From Maridesulfovibrio sp. (GTDB lineage: Bacteria > Desulfobacterota > Desulfovibrionia > Desulfovibrionales > Desulfovibrionaceae), in contig NZ_OY781616.1 in NCBI RefSeq assembly GCF_963677005.1, forward strand, positions 3,768,501-3,832,500: a stretch of DNA of 64,000 nucleotides, read 5' to 3'. Positions 51,714 to 60,005 of this stretch are shown one piece after another (the stretch's first letter is position 1; every line of letters begins with the position of its first letter). The translations under genes and the position numbers were made by a program. The notes under the pieces are model-generated. The model was given only the letters and a program-made list of their open reading frames with translations, was not told the DNA's origin and ran no database searches.

Positions 51714-52043
51714 TCACTCATCTTCTTCAACCCCGGAATCCGGACAAGAGCAAAATTCAACCCCGACCCGATCAATATGCTCCCGCAAATCTTCAGATGT
51801 TATCTGGCGCAACAAATTCAAATCAATAATGTACGGCAGAAAAAGATCATCAAGAGCCAAAAGAATGCGGTCTCGTTCTGTGGATGTTATGGCATCCCCC
51901 ACAAGGGTCAGATCAATATCTGAACCGGGATTGTGACAGCCCTTGGCCCGTGAACCGAACAGGATCACCTTTTCCACTGACGGATAGCTGTGAATAATAG
52001 AGCATATCCTCTGTATGACTTCCTCTTTGAGTCCAAAACGCAT
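51714..52043 (-). CDS. MNT-type nucleotidyltransferase (antitoxin)
   Basis: This 109-residue protein has the minimal nucleotidyltransferase signature VILFGSRAKGCHNPGSDIDLTLVG (GS-x10-DxD) and IDLNLL for the third acidic residue. Such proteins act as antitoxins by AMPylating HEPN toxins. I chose the ATG at 52043 with GAGGA upstream, one base after the HEPN gene ends. Confidence 0.85.
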   Translation of the reverse strand: MRFGLKEEVIQRICSIIHSYPSVEKVILFGSRAKGCHNPGSDIDLTLVGDAITSTERDRILLALDDLFLPYIIDLNLLRQITSEDLREHIDRVGVEFCSCPDSGVEEDE

Positions 52044-52044
52044 A

Positions 52045-52470
52045 CTAATCCTCGTATTTGTCACGAATGGTCTTGAACCGTTCTGCCATTTGACGAAATG
52101 CGGGGTGGTAGTCCTCCAGAATTTTTGTGGCAATCTCCCTTGCCGTATCCTCGTTATAGGTGTGGGAAGAGCGGTTACGGTCCAGAATCATGCTCATCCA
52201 GATATCGCCGTCTTCAATCAGGCCGTTTTGAAATGCGGAACGGACAGCATCTTTTGAGCCGATGAGGTTGCTGATTCCCTGATGTTTCAAAAAGTCTTTT
52301 AAAACATTCCAAGCCAGTTCGTGGGTGAACTCAAATCCCTGGATCATACCTTGTTCTTCCAGATCGGAAAGAGGGCGTTCTCCGGCCAACTCAACGGCTT
52401 TGGTAAGTCTGTCCAGTGCCTTTAAATAATTGCTGAAACGTTGTTTCCAGCGCACATCCTGATCAGTCAT
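52045..52470 (-). CDS. HEPN-domain toxin (HI0074-like)
   Basis: This 141-residue helical protein begins MTDQDVRWKQRFSNYLKALDRLTKAVE and has DRNRSSHTYNEDTA, in which RNRSSH is the R-X4-H motif of HEPN RNases. It matches the nucleotidyltransferase substrate-binding family HI0074. With the next gene it forms an HEPN/MNT toxin-antitoxin pair. Confidence 0.86.
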   Translation of the reverse strand: MTDQDVRWKQRFSNYLKALDRLTKAVELAGERPLSDLEEQGMIQGFEFTHELAWNVLKDFLKHQGISNLIGSKDAVRSAFQNGLIEDGDIWMSMILDRNRSSHTYNEDTAREIATKILEDYHPAFRQMAERFKTIRDKYED

Positions 52471-52620
52471 TAAGCATCCCCCTTAAAACAGCCATATCGC
52501 CAAGAATTTTTCGTCCCGGTTATTTCATACGGTCAAGAATTTCAAGCGGCTGATGGGAAGATGGTACTTGTTTTCGGTAGGATATTCTACAGAAACCGGC
52601 AGTGAGATAAACTGATAAAG

Positions 52621-52660
52621 AAAAGCAAAAATGCCCTTGCAAACATGGTTTGCAAGGGCT
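52621..52660 (-). terminator. Terminator after tRNA-Thr
   Basis: GCCCTTGCAAA and TTTGCAAGGGC form a perfect 11-bp stem with a 5-base loop. On the minus strand a U-rich run (TTTTTGCTTTT) follows. Confidence 0.9.
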
Positions 52661-52670
52661 TTGATTACAC

Positions 52671-52746
<76 letters not shown>

Positions 52747-52851
52747 ATCCGGTTATTTTTTGGCCTTCTTTTGCGATAATGCCCTGTCAGGGCACGCTTC
52801 GACCGCATAAGCGGGAGCTTCGTCGAAAGCCTTGGGTGACGGTATTTGTGT

Positions 52852-52884
52852 CAAAAAAAGGGGGCGCAAATTTTTTACGTCCCC
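52852..52884 (-). terminator. Terminator after tRNA-Pro
   Basis: On the minus strand GGGG-(A)-CGTAAA pairs with TTTGCG-CCCC, with one bulge and a 3-base loop. A run of seven or more U follows. It lies 18 bases after the tRNA-Pro. Confidence 0.75.
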
Positions 52885-52902
52885 GGGGGTGTTTTTCTGA
52901 CG

Positions 52903-52979
52903 TGGTCGGGATGAGAGGATTTGAACCTCCGACCCCTTGAACCCCATTCAAGTGCGCTCCCAGACTGCGCTACATCCCG
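52903..52979 (-). tRNA. tRNA-Pro (GGG anticodon)
   Basis: The minus strand starts CGGGATG and ends CATCCCG-A-CCA. The anticodon stem-loop CTTGA-ATGGGGT-TCAAG gives anticodon GGG. The T-loop GTTCAAATCC is intact, and CCA is encoded. Confidence 0.95.
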
Positions 52980-53285
52980 ACGTCACGGAGAGAACTTCTA
53001 GGTAAATGTCGTGGACAAGTCAACAGGTTTTTTGGATAAAAACAAAAAAAATGACAGAAACTTTTTTGCCGTGCCTTGATGGAGGCCTTTTTCCCGGCTT
53101 TCCGACGGTTTTGGATGAGTTGTTTTCATTTCAGGAAATCCGGTTGGCTGGGCGGCATGTAATTTGCTATCTGTTTTGGGTATAATTCATGGCTGAAAAA
53201 GATCGTGATCTATACCGGTTACAGAGCAGGAGTCTTTTTGATTTTACCGCCGTGACCGACATGAAATATTGTGAGGGTTTCCTTA
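52980..53285. other. Intergenic region before the dikinase-like gene
   Basis: This 306-base stretch contains a TATAAT at 53181-53186, about 100 bases upstream of the gene start. No matching -35 element is clear. Nothing else was seen. Confidence 0.4.
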
Positions 53286-55868
53286 ATGAATCTGTTAGAC
53301 TGGCTTCCTTTCGGCAAGCGCAAAAAAGAGCGTCCTGATCCTGATCTGGCCCGTGAGCTGCTTACGGCCCGCTACAATAATTTTAGGCTGCTTATTCAGG
53401 CCAATACAAGGACCCATGATCACATTGCCGAGCTTGAAGAGGCCCTGCGCGGATTCAGTCCCTACGGGATGCATTATGTGCGGGCCTTGTGCACCCGTAT
53501 TTCGGTTTCCACTTTCCGTATGATCAAGCTTTTGAACGAGCTTAATCCGGACGGTTACACCCGGCTGTATGAACGCTTCAATGAAATTCAGGATCGCATT
53601 GCTACCGAGATAGAACCGGAGCGGCAGAGCCGCGGGGGCGAACTGGTGCTTGATCTCGCAGGGGTGGGCAGGGACCATGCCGACCTCTGCGGCCCTAAAA
53701 TGGCCATGCTCGGAGAGGCCGGAAACAGTCTCGGAATGAAGATTCCACCCGGTTTTGTTGTCTCCACCGCGGCTTTCGGCAAGTTCATGGAAAAAGATGG
53801 GCTGCAATCGGAGATAGACCGGCGCATTCAGGCTGCGGACCTTTCCAGCCGGGACGAGGTCTTTCAGGTTTCCTCATCTGTCATGCAGCTAATGATGAAA
53901 ACCCCTTTTCCGGATGATATTACCAATGCTATTCTTGATGCTTACGATAAACTTTGCGCAAAACTAGGAAGAACCGTGAATCTTGCCGTGCGGTCCAGTG
54001 CTCTGGGTGAGGACCGTGAAGGAGCCGCCTTTGCGGGGCAGTATCGTTCCATACTCAATGTGGAGCGAGGTTCGCTGACCGCAGCTGTCAAGGAGGTCAT
54101 GAGTTCCAAGTACACGATGCAGGCCATGGCCTACCGCAACAATCGCGGATTGCGGGACGAGGATGTGGCCATGAGCGTGGGTTGCATTGAAATGATTGAC
54201 GCTGTCGCCTCCGGGGTGGCCTATTCCCGTAATCCGGTCAATGTCAGGGACAGGAACGCCACAGTTTATTCCGTATGGGGGCTGCCCAAGGCCGTGGTTG
54301 ACGGTTCCGCCGAGACCGATGAATTTACGGTAGCCTTTGCCCCGGAAGGGCAGGTCGTGAAAAGGCGCATTGCCGATAAAACGGAAAAATTCGTCTGTGA
54401 CGCCGGGGAGGGGGTCTGCCGTACCGTGCAGTTGGACAAGTCCCGCTGCGAGCCGTCGATTAAGGATGAGCAGGCTGTCATGGTTGCCGGTGCCGCAGCG
54501 CGAATAGAGGAACATTTCGGTCCTCCGCAGGATATCGAATGGGCGGTGACCGGTGACGGTACATTTTATCTGCTGCAATGCCGGCCGCTTATGCTTGTCG
54601 AAGACGGAACGGAGCATGCTGTATCCGTCTGCGTGCCGGACCTGCCGGAATCCCTGCTTTCGGGCGGTATGACCGCAAGCCCCGGAGTCGGGGTCGGACC
54701 GGTTTTCCCTATCCGCAAGAGCGCGGACAAGCTTTCATTCCCGGACGGCGGAATCATGGTGCTCAAGCAGGCCCTGCCGGACCGTGCGGCCCTGCTGGAC
54801 CGCTGCAGCGCGGTTGTTACCGAGCAGGGAGGCATGGCCGGGCATCTGGCCAACGTTGCCCGCGAGTTCGGGGTTCCGGCCCTTTTCGGCGTGAAGGGCG
54901 CACTTGATAAATTGCAGACCGGGGCAATAGTAACCGTTGATGCCGACGGACACGCCGTGTACTCAGGCGCGGTGGAATCCCTGCTGACGGAAAAGCCCCG
55001 CAAACGGCTCATGAAGGGCAGCCCGGTTCAGGCTGTTCTGCGCAAGGCTGCGCGACATATTGTCCGCCTCAACCTTACAGATCCTGATTCGCCTGATTTC
55101 AGGGCCTCCAAGTGCAGGACCTATCACGACATCATGCGCTTCTGCCATGAAATGGCCGTGCGTGAGATGTTCGGCTTCGGGATCAGCGATGATCATATCA
55201 TGGCCGCGTCCAGACAGCTTGTCTGCAACGTGCCGAAACAATTCTGGATTCTCGATCTCGGAAACGGGGTCAGCCCGGATGGGGACATAAACCCCCGCTG
55301 CGTTTTCATGGAGCATGTGCTTTCCATCCCGATGCGTGCCCTATGGGAGGGCATGCAGGCCGTGCCCTGGGACGGCCCTCCCGGCATACACGGCAAGGGG
55401 CTTATGTCGGTCATGTTTGAGGCGACCATGAACCCGAATCTGAATATCGCTTCCAAGTCCAGCTACACTCAGAAAAATTATTTCATGATTTCTGAGAATT
55501 ACTGCTGTCTGCAATCACGGTTCGGTTTTCATTTCTGCTCTGTGGAATCGCTGGTAGGGAAACGCACGTCCGAGAATTACGCAAGTTTTCAGTTCAAGGG
55601 CGGGGCCGCCAACCCGGAACGCAGAATCCTGCGTGCCCGGTTCATCGGAGGCATACTGGAAGAATTGGATTTTCGCGTACGAGTGCGGGAAGACAGCCTT
55701 AATGCCCGTTTGGAAGCAGTGGACCGGGAAGAGATGGAGTATCATCTCAAGATTCTGGGATACCTGATAACACACACCAGACAATTGGATATGATCATGA
55801 CCAATTCAGCGCAGGTGGAAAAATATCGGGAAAGGTTCTTTCATGATTTCAAGATGTTCGAGAAGTAG
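53286..55868 (+). CDS. PEP-synthase-like dikinase with an atypical C-terminal domain
   Basis: This 860-residue protein has a helical N-terminal part (1-120), a nucleotide-binding domain of the pyruvate phosphate dikinase type (about 125-435, with NLAVRSSALGEDREGAAFAGQY and IEWAVTGDGTFYLLQCRP) and a phosphohistidine domain with His520 in TEQGGMAGHLANVARE. The PEP/pyruvate-binding barrel of real PEP synthases is absent. About 300 residues of unfamiliar sequence follow instead (FEATMNPNLNIASKSSYTQK, YCCLQSRFGFHF). The acceptor of the phosphate is unknown. I chose the ATG at 53286, with GAGGG about 10 bases upstream. Confidence 0.85.
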   Translation: MNLLDWLPFGKRKKERPDPDLARELLTARYNNFRLLIQANTRTHDHIAELEEALRGFSPYGMHYVRALCTRISVSTFRMIKLLNELNPDGYTRLYERFNEIQDRIATEIEPERQSRGGELVLDLAGVGRDHADLCGPKMAMLGEAGNSLGMKIPPGFVVSTAAFGKFMEKDGLQSEIDRRIQAADLSSRDEVFQVSSSVMQLMMKTPFPDDITNAILDAYDKLCAKLGRTVNLAVRSSALGEDREGAAFAGQYRSILNVERGSLTAAVKEVMSSKYTMQAMAYRNNRGLRDEDVAMSVGCIEMIDAVASGVAYSRNPVNVRDRNATVYSVWGLPKAVVDGSAETDEFTVAFAPEGQVVKRRIADKTEKFVCDAGEGVCRTVQLDKSRCEPSIKDEQAVMVAGAAARIEEHFGPPQDIEWAVTGDGTFYLLQCRPLMLVEDGTEHAVSVCVPDLPESLLSGGMTASPGVGVGPVFPIRKSADKLSFPDGGIMVLKQALPDRAALLDRCSAVVTEQGGMAGHLANVAREFGVPALFGVKGALDKLQTGAIVTVDADGHAVYSGAVESLLTEKPRKRLMKGSPVQAVLRKAARHIVRLNLTDPDSPDFRASKCRTYHDIMRFCHEMAVREMFGFGISDDHIMAASRQLVCNVPKQFWILDLGNGVSPDGDINPRCVFMEHVLSIPMRALWEGMQAVPWDGPPGIHGKGLMSVMFEATMNPNLNIASKSSYTQKNYFMISENYCCLQSRFGFHFCSVESLVGKRTSENYASFQFKGGAANPERRILRARFIGGILEELDFRVRVREDSLNARLEAVDREEMEYHLKILGYLITHTRQLDMIMTNSAQVEKYRERFFHDFKMFEK

Positions 55869-55905
55869 GTTTTTAGATAAAAGCCTTCGGCGACACCTCT
55901 TCCAT

Positions 55906-56325
55906 TCAAGATTCATGGCCGGGAGCGGTCCGGGCGTGGCTTTTTTCCCTGCGCATCTGGCTGCTTCCGGCCGCATCGCTGATGCGGTGGAGCAGACTTT
56001 CGGTTGATACCGGCTTGAGCATGAAGTCGAATGCTCCTGAGGTCATGGATTGTACTGCGCAGTCCATATCCGCATTGCCGGTAAGCAGAATCACTTCCAC
56101 CAGCGGATGCCTGTTCTTTATGATCCTGAGCGCCTGCATACCGTCCATTCCGGGCATTTTCATATCCAGAATAACCACATGATATAGTTCCGTATCCAGA
56201 TACTGGAGCGCTTCTTCCCCGCTTACAGCGGTGGTTACTTCCACCCCGCGCCTGTTCAACCGTTTGGCCAGTACCGAGGAGAAGCCTTCCTCATCATCTA
56301 CAAGAAGCACACGAATGTTTTTCAT
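55906..56325 (-). CDS. Single-domain response regulator (receiver)
   Basis: This 139-residue receiver has VLLVDDEEGFSSVLAKRL, VVILDMKMPGMDG (acceptor Asp), VILLTGNAD and FMLKPVSTE. The last 20 residues are charged with no output domain. It is divergent from the kinase operon to the right and convergent with the dikinase-like gene. It is similar to the receivers at 58634 and 59564 and may belong to the same network. Confidence 0.9.
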   Translation of the reverse strand: MKNIRVLLVDDEEGFSSVLAKRLNRRGVEVTTAVSGEEALQYLDTELYHVVILDMKMPGMDGMQALRIIKNRHPLVEVILLTGNADMDCAVQSMTSGAFDFMLKPVSTESLLHRISDAAGSSQMRREKSHARTAPGHES

Positions 56326-56467
56326 GTTTTCCTCCGTAATACGTATCCCGTAATTACAATGAGCATGCCAGAACAGTTTTATTGATATGGCGTCGTCGCT
56401 TGCAGTTAAGTCTCATGTCTAGCTTATCTATCTGTAATAGTTTGTTAAAAATATAGTACTTCCGTTG

Positions 56468-56683
56468 GTGGGGTTGGTTGTACCGTTTGTGCGCCGGTCA
56501 ATAATATCTTCTTTGTTAGTTCAGACGAAATTGAGTTCGTGGAATTTCGGAACAGAGGTGGGGTGTTTTGCCCCACATAAGTAGCTGTAGCACGATTTTG
56601 ATTGTGAAAAAGGTAACAGAGATGGGGAAATCTGCCTCGGAGCTCAATGTGGGGCATTTTGTACCACAGGGGTGATATGTACC
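56468..56683 (+). promoter_or_regulatory. Array of four enhancer-like repeats
   Basis: Four sites share GTGGGG-N5-TGTACC: 56468-56484 (GTGGGGTTGGTTGTACC), 56558-56574 (GTGGGG, then TGCCCC), 56649-56665 (GTGGGGCATTTTGTACC, followed by AC to make a GTGG-N11-CCAC dyad) and 56667-56683 (CAGGGG, then TGTACC). The spacings are 90, 91 and 18 bases. They lie about 160-380 bases upstream of a sigma-54 promoter, where activator sites are expected. The array lies in a 599-base gap with no gene. Confidence 0.6.
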
Positions 56684-56843
56684 GCTTTGCGGTTTGAGTG
56701 GGAGATACGGAACCGTTTTGCTGTTGCCGGCAGTGCTCGGATTTATGGTGGTTTTGGAATTTCAGTATGCTATAAATCATTATATATCAGTATGTTGTCT
56801 GTATAAGTTGATGTGTGGGGCCGATTGTGCCGGGCACAGATCG

Positions 56844-56859
56844 TGGCACGCCGATTGCT
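56844..56859 (+). promoter_or_regulatory. Sigma-54 (-24/-12) promoter
   Basis: TGGCACGCCGATTGCT matches the consensus TGGCACG-N4-TTGCW at every defined position. It lies 66 bases upstream of the kinase ATG and in the same direction. Flanking it are GGGGCCGAT (56817) and ATCGGCCCC (56873), an inverted repeat around the promoter. Confidence 0.85.
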
Positions 56860-56924
56860 CTAGTGGCGTTATCGGCCCCGGTGGCCAACTGCCAGGATCG
56901 GCACACATCAAATGGATATGGCTT

Positions 56925-58631
56925 ATGCAGACTGAAAAAAGCATCTCATACGACAAACTTTCCCGCAAGATCGCTCTTATAGTGATCACCGTCTCCTTTG
57001 CCCCCCTCATTCTGGTGGGCGGACTCATATTCGATCAGTTTCGTTCCATATATCAGGCCAAAGTCTACGCACATCTGGCCGAGGTAGTAGATAAGCATAA
57101 GGATAACCTGAACAACTTCCTGATGGAAAAACAGAGTGAAGTTCAGTACCTGACCAGGGTTTTCACTTATCGCCAGCTTACCGATCATAAATTTCTTGAA
57201 GAGACTCTCAAGTCCATGCAGCAGCAGTACGGACGCATTTTCGTAGACCTCGGTGTTGTTGATGATGCGGGCAGACAGGTTGCCTATGCCGGCCCGTTTG
57301 ATCTGCTTGGAGCGGATTATTCGCATGCGGACTGGTTCCTGAGCAGCAGGAACAAGGCTTCCGCAATAAGTGATGTCTTTATGGGGTTACGTCAGTCCCC
57401 TCATTTCATCATTGCCGTGAACAGCAACAGCGGGGGACAGAAATGGACTCTGCGCGCCACAATAGACTTTCTGGCCTTTTCTAATCTGGTGGAAAACATA
57501 CGCATCGGGAAGACCGGTTATGCCTACATCCTGAACAGGAACGGTGTGTTTCAGACCAAGACTCCTTCCAATCGCGACAGTGATCTCGTTCTCACCCCTT
57601 ACGAGACGGTCCGCAGGCCGCAGACGGACGGCGGAGTCTCCATTCAGCTTTCCAGAGGAAGCGACGGCGACAGATACGTGACCGTATCCTCGCTCCTCAA
57701 GGGTGGAGACTGGAAGCTGGTCTACCAGCAGAATGCCAATGATGCTTTCTCGGCCATGGTCCGCAGCGAATTTTTCACTCTGGTAATTTTCCTGACCGGC
57801 GGGCTGGCCATAATGGTGATGGCCCTCTATCTGTCGCGCAAGCTTGTACGCCATTTCCGCATCATAGATGAGGAAAATGAGTTGATGAACAAGCAGATGG
57901 TGGAAACCGGAAAGCTCGCTTCAATAGGTGAACTGGCAGCCGGAATCGCCCACGAAATAAACAATCCTGTCGCGATCATGATCGAAGAGGCCGGGTGGGT
58001 CTGCGACCTGCTTGAGGATGAGGGCAGCGACATGTCCTGCTACCCGGAAATAATACGCGCTCTGGAGCAGGTCCGCACTCAGGGGGTGCGCTGCAAGGAT
58101 ATCACCCACAAACTGCTCAGCTTTGCCCGCCAGACCGATTCCCGGATTGCCGAAGTTTTCCTTCCCGAGCTTATTGAGGAGGTCGTGGATATCTCCATGC
58201 AGCAGGCCCGTTACGCACAGGTAACCCTTTCTCTTGATCTGGACCGGGATATGCCGCTGCTCAGATCTTCTGCCTCCGAACTGCAGCAGGTTTTTCTCAA
58301 CCTGATCAACAACGCCATACAGGCCATGGAGGCTGAGGGCGGCAAGCTCATGATCGGCTGTCGCGAAGATAACGGTCAGGCTCTTATCACGGTGGCCGAT
58401 ACAGGGCCCGGCATACCTGCCGCAAATCTGGGGCGGATATTCGATCCTTTCTTCACCACCAAGCCCGTAGGCAAGGGGAGCGGGTTGGGGCTGTCCATCT
58501 GTTACGGACTGATCCATCAGATGGGAGGCGAGATAGAAGTTGAGAGCGGAGTGGGGCAGGGAACCAAATTTAATATCCGGCTGCCATTGCCGCAGTCCGG
58601 AAGTGATGAAGAACACACCAAGGAGGAATGA
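56925..58631 (+). CDS. Cache-domain sensor histidine kinase
   Basis: This 568-residue kinase has membrane helices near 16-38 and 280-302 around a dCache sensor (HKDNLNNFLMEKQSEVQYL, YSHADWFLSSRNKASAISDVF). There is no PAS domain. HisKA has IGELAAGIAHEINNPVAIM and the ATPase has VADTGPGIPAA and GKGSGLGLSIC. I chose the ATG at 56925 because it starts the cytoplasmic leader before helix 1. Its ribosome site is weak. It is the first gene after the sigma-54 promoter. Confidence 0.92.
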   Translation: MQTEKSISYDKLSRKIALIVITVSFAPLILVGGLIFDQFRSIYQAKVYAHLAEVVDKHKDNLNNFLMEKQSEVQYLTRVFTYRQLTDHKFLEETLKSMQQQYGRIFVDLGVVDDAGRQVAYAGPFDLLGADYSHADWFLSSRNKASAISDVFMGLRQSPHFIIAVNSNSGGQKWTLRATIDFLAFSNLVENIRIGKTGYAYILNRNGVFQTKTPSNRDSDLVLTPYETVRRPQTDGGVSIQLSRGSDGDRYVTVSSLLKGGDWKLVYQQNANDAFSAMVRSEFFTLVIFLTGGLAIMVMALYLSRKLVRHFRIIDEENELMNKQMVETGKLASIGELAAGIAHEINNPVAIMIEEAGWVCDLLEDEGSDMSCYPEIIRALEQVRTQGVRCKDITHKLLSFARQTDSRIAEVFLPELIEEVVDISMQQARYAQVTLSLDLDRDMPLLRSSASELQQVFLNLINNAIQAMEAEGGKLMIGCREDNGQALITVADTGPGIPAANLGRIFDPFFTTKPVGKGSGLGLSICYGLIHQMGGEIEVESGVGQGTKFNIRLPLPQSGSDEEHTKEE

Positions 58632-58633
58632 TC

Positions 58634-59071
58634 ATGACCATGACTGACGCTACCATTCTGTTCGTGGATGACGAGGAGGCTTTTGTAGACGCCATGTCCA
58701 GGCGGCTTGAAAAGCGAAACATGACCATATTCAAGGCATTTGACGGGGACACCGCAATGCGCGTGCTTGCGGAGCAGAAGGGGATCGAGGTGGTTATCCT
58801 CGATATGAAGATGCCGGTCAAGGACGGACTTACAGTGCTGCGGGAGATCAAGAAGGAATTTCCCATCGTGGAGGTCATCATGCTCACAGGCCACGCCACT
58901 GTGGAGTCGGCCATAGACGGCATGCAGAACGGGGCTTTCGACTATCTGATGAAGCCCTGCTCCATAGACGACCTCACCGAGAAGATCCGCAAGGCCGTGG
59001 AGCAGTTCCGCGATCACGAGGGAGAGGAAGTGCAGGCCCGTATTGATGACATCACCCAGCGCATGGCCTGA
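58634..59071 (+). CDS. Single-domain response regulator (receiver)
   Basis: This 145-residue receiver has ILFVDDEEAFVDAMSRRLEKR, VVILDMKMPVKDG (acceptor Asp), VIMLTGHAT and YLMKPCSIDD. There is no output domain. I chose the ATG at 58634, seven bases after GGAGG. An ATG at 58628 overlaps the kinase stop codon. It is probably phosphorylated by the kinase just upstream. Confidence 0.9.
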   Translation: MTMTDATILFVDDEEAFVDAMSRRLEKRNMTIFKAFDGDTAMRVLAEQKGIEVVILDMKMPVKDGLTVLREIKKEFPIVEVIMLTGHATVESAIDGMQNGAFDYLMKPCSIDDLTEKIRKAVEQFRDHEGEEVQARIDDITQRMA

Positions 59072-59175
59072 TGCCGCAGGGTGAAGGAATATTTCCGGCA
59101 GGAGAACTGTGCGGAGAGCAAAAGGACAAGGCCCTTTGAAGGGCCGGCACGGATAACCTTACCGGCGGGTTGAGA

Positions 59176-59592
59176 ATGAGAGACGGCGAAAAACAGATAA
59201 GATTGCTCATCGTGGATGATGAGGCTGGCTTTGCGGAAGTTCTTCGCAAGCGTATGGGGCGGCGCGGCATTCATGTCGATACTGCCGGACGCGGCGAAGA
59301 TGCTGTGCGGATGCTTCATGAAAACAGCTACGATGTCGCCGTGCTTGATCTGAAACTAGAAGGTATGGACGGGATCGAAATACTGAAGGTGTTCAGGATG
59401 CTGGACCCGGATCTGCCTGTCCTGATGCTGACCGGCCACGGATGCGAAAAGGCGGCGGCCGAAGGCCGCAGGCTGGGAGTCGCGGAATACCTTTCCAAAC
59501 CGGTGGAATTCAACCTGCTGCTGGAAAAGGTGCGTCAGGTCGGCAGCCGGAAGGAGGGAGTCCGTGGACAGGATAAAGGTTCTTCTGGTTGA
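59176..59592 (+). CDS. Single-domain response regulator (receiver)
   Basis: This 138-residue receiver has LLIVDDEAGFAEVLRKRMGRRG, VAVLDLKLEGMDG (acceptor Asp), VLMLTGHGC and YLSKPVEFN. The C-terminus is charged with no output domain. It overlaps the next receiver gene by 29 bases. A TTG at 59170 is possible but I chose the ATG. Confidence 0.88.
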   Translation: MRDGEKQIRLLIVDDEAGFAEVLRKRMGRRGIHVDTAGRGEDAVRMLHENSYDVAVLDLKLEGMDGIEILKVFRMLDPDLPVLMLTGHGCEKAAAEGRRLGVAEYLSKPVEFNLLLEKVRQVGSRKEGVRGQDKGSSG

Positions 59593-59956
59593 CGATGAAA
59601 CCGCTTTTTCCGGGGTGCTCGCCCGCAGACTGGAAAAACGGGGATTGGGAGTCCGTACTGCTTCGTGCGCGAGTGAAGCCCTGGAGGCGCTCAGGCTTGA
59701 AGAGATGGATGTTGTCCTGCTCGATGTGAAAATGCCCGGCAGGGACGGTGTCCGGCTCCTTGGAGAAATAAAACGGCTGTATCCGCAGGTTGCGGTCCTG
59801 ATGCTTACGGCACACATCAACCCGGATATTTTCATATCCTGCCTGGCCATGGGAGCCCGTGATTATCTCCTGAAGCCTGTTGATGCGGCAGAGCTGGCGG
59901 AAAAGATCCGGGATGCAGCCGGACTCGGGAAAAACATTCCGGACGGGATGAATTGA
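59564..59956 (+). CDS. Single-domain response regulator (receiver)
   Basis: This 130-residue receiver has VLLVDDETAFSGVLARRLEKRG, VVLLDVKMPGRDG (acceptor Asp), VLMLTAHIN and YLLKPVDAAE. The start is GTG at 59564, after AAGGAGGGAGTCC. It is the third receiver in a row without an output domain and lies directly before the permease gene. Confidence 0.9.
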   Translation: MDRIKVLLVDDETAFSGVLARRLEKRGLGVRTASCASEALEALRLEEMDVVLLDVKMPGRDGVRLLGEIKRLYPQVAVLMLTAHINPDIFISCLAMGARDYLLKPVDAAELAEKIRDAAGLGKNIPDGMN

Positions 59957-60005
59957 TTCCTTCGGAACTGAAGCACAACAACCAAATTGAACATGTGAGG
60001 ATACC

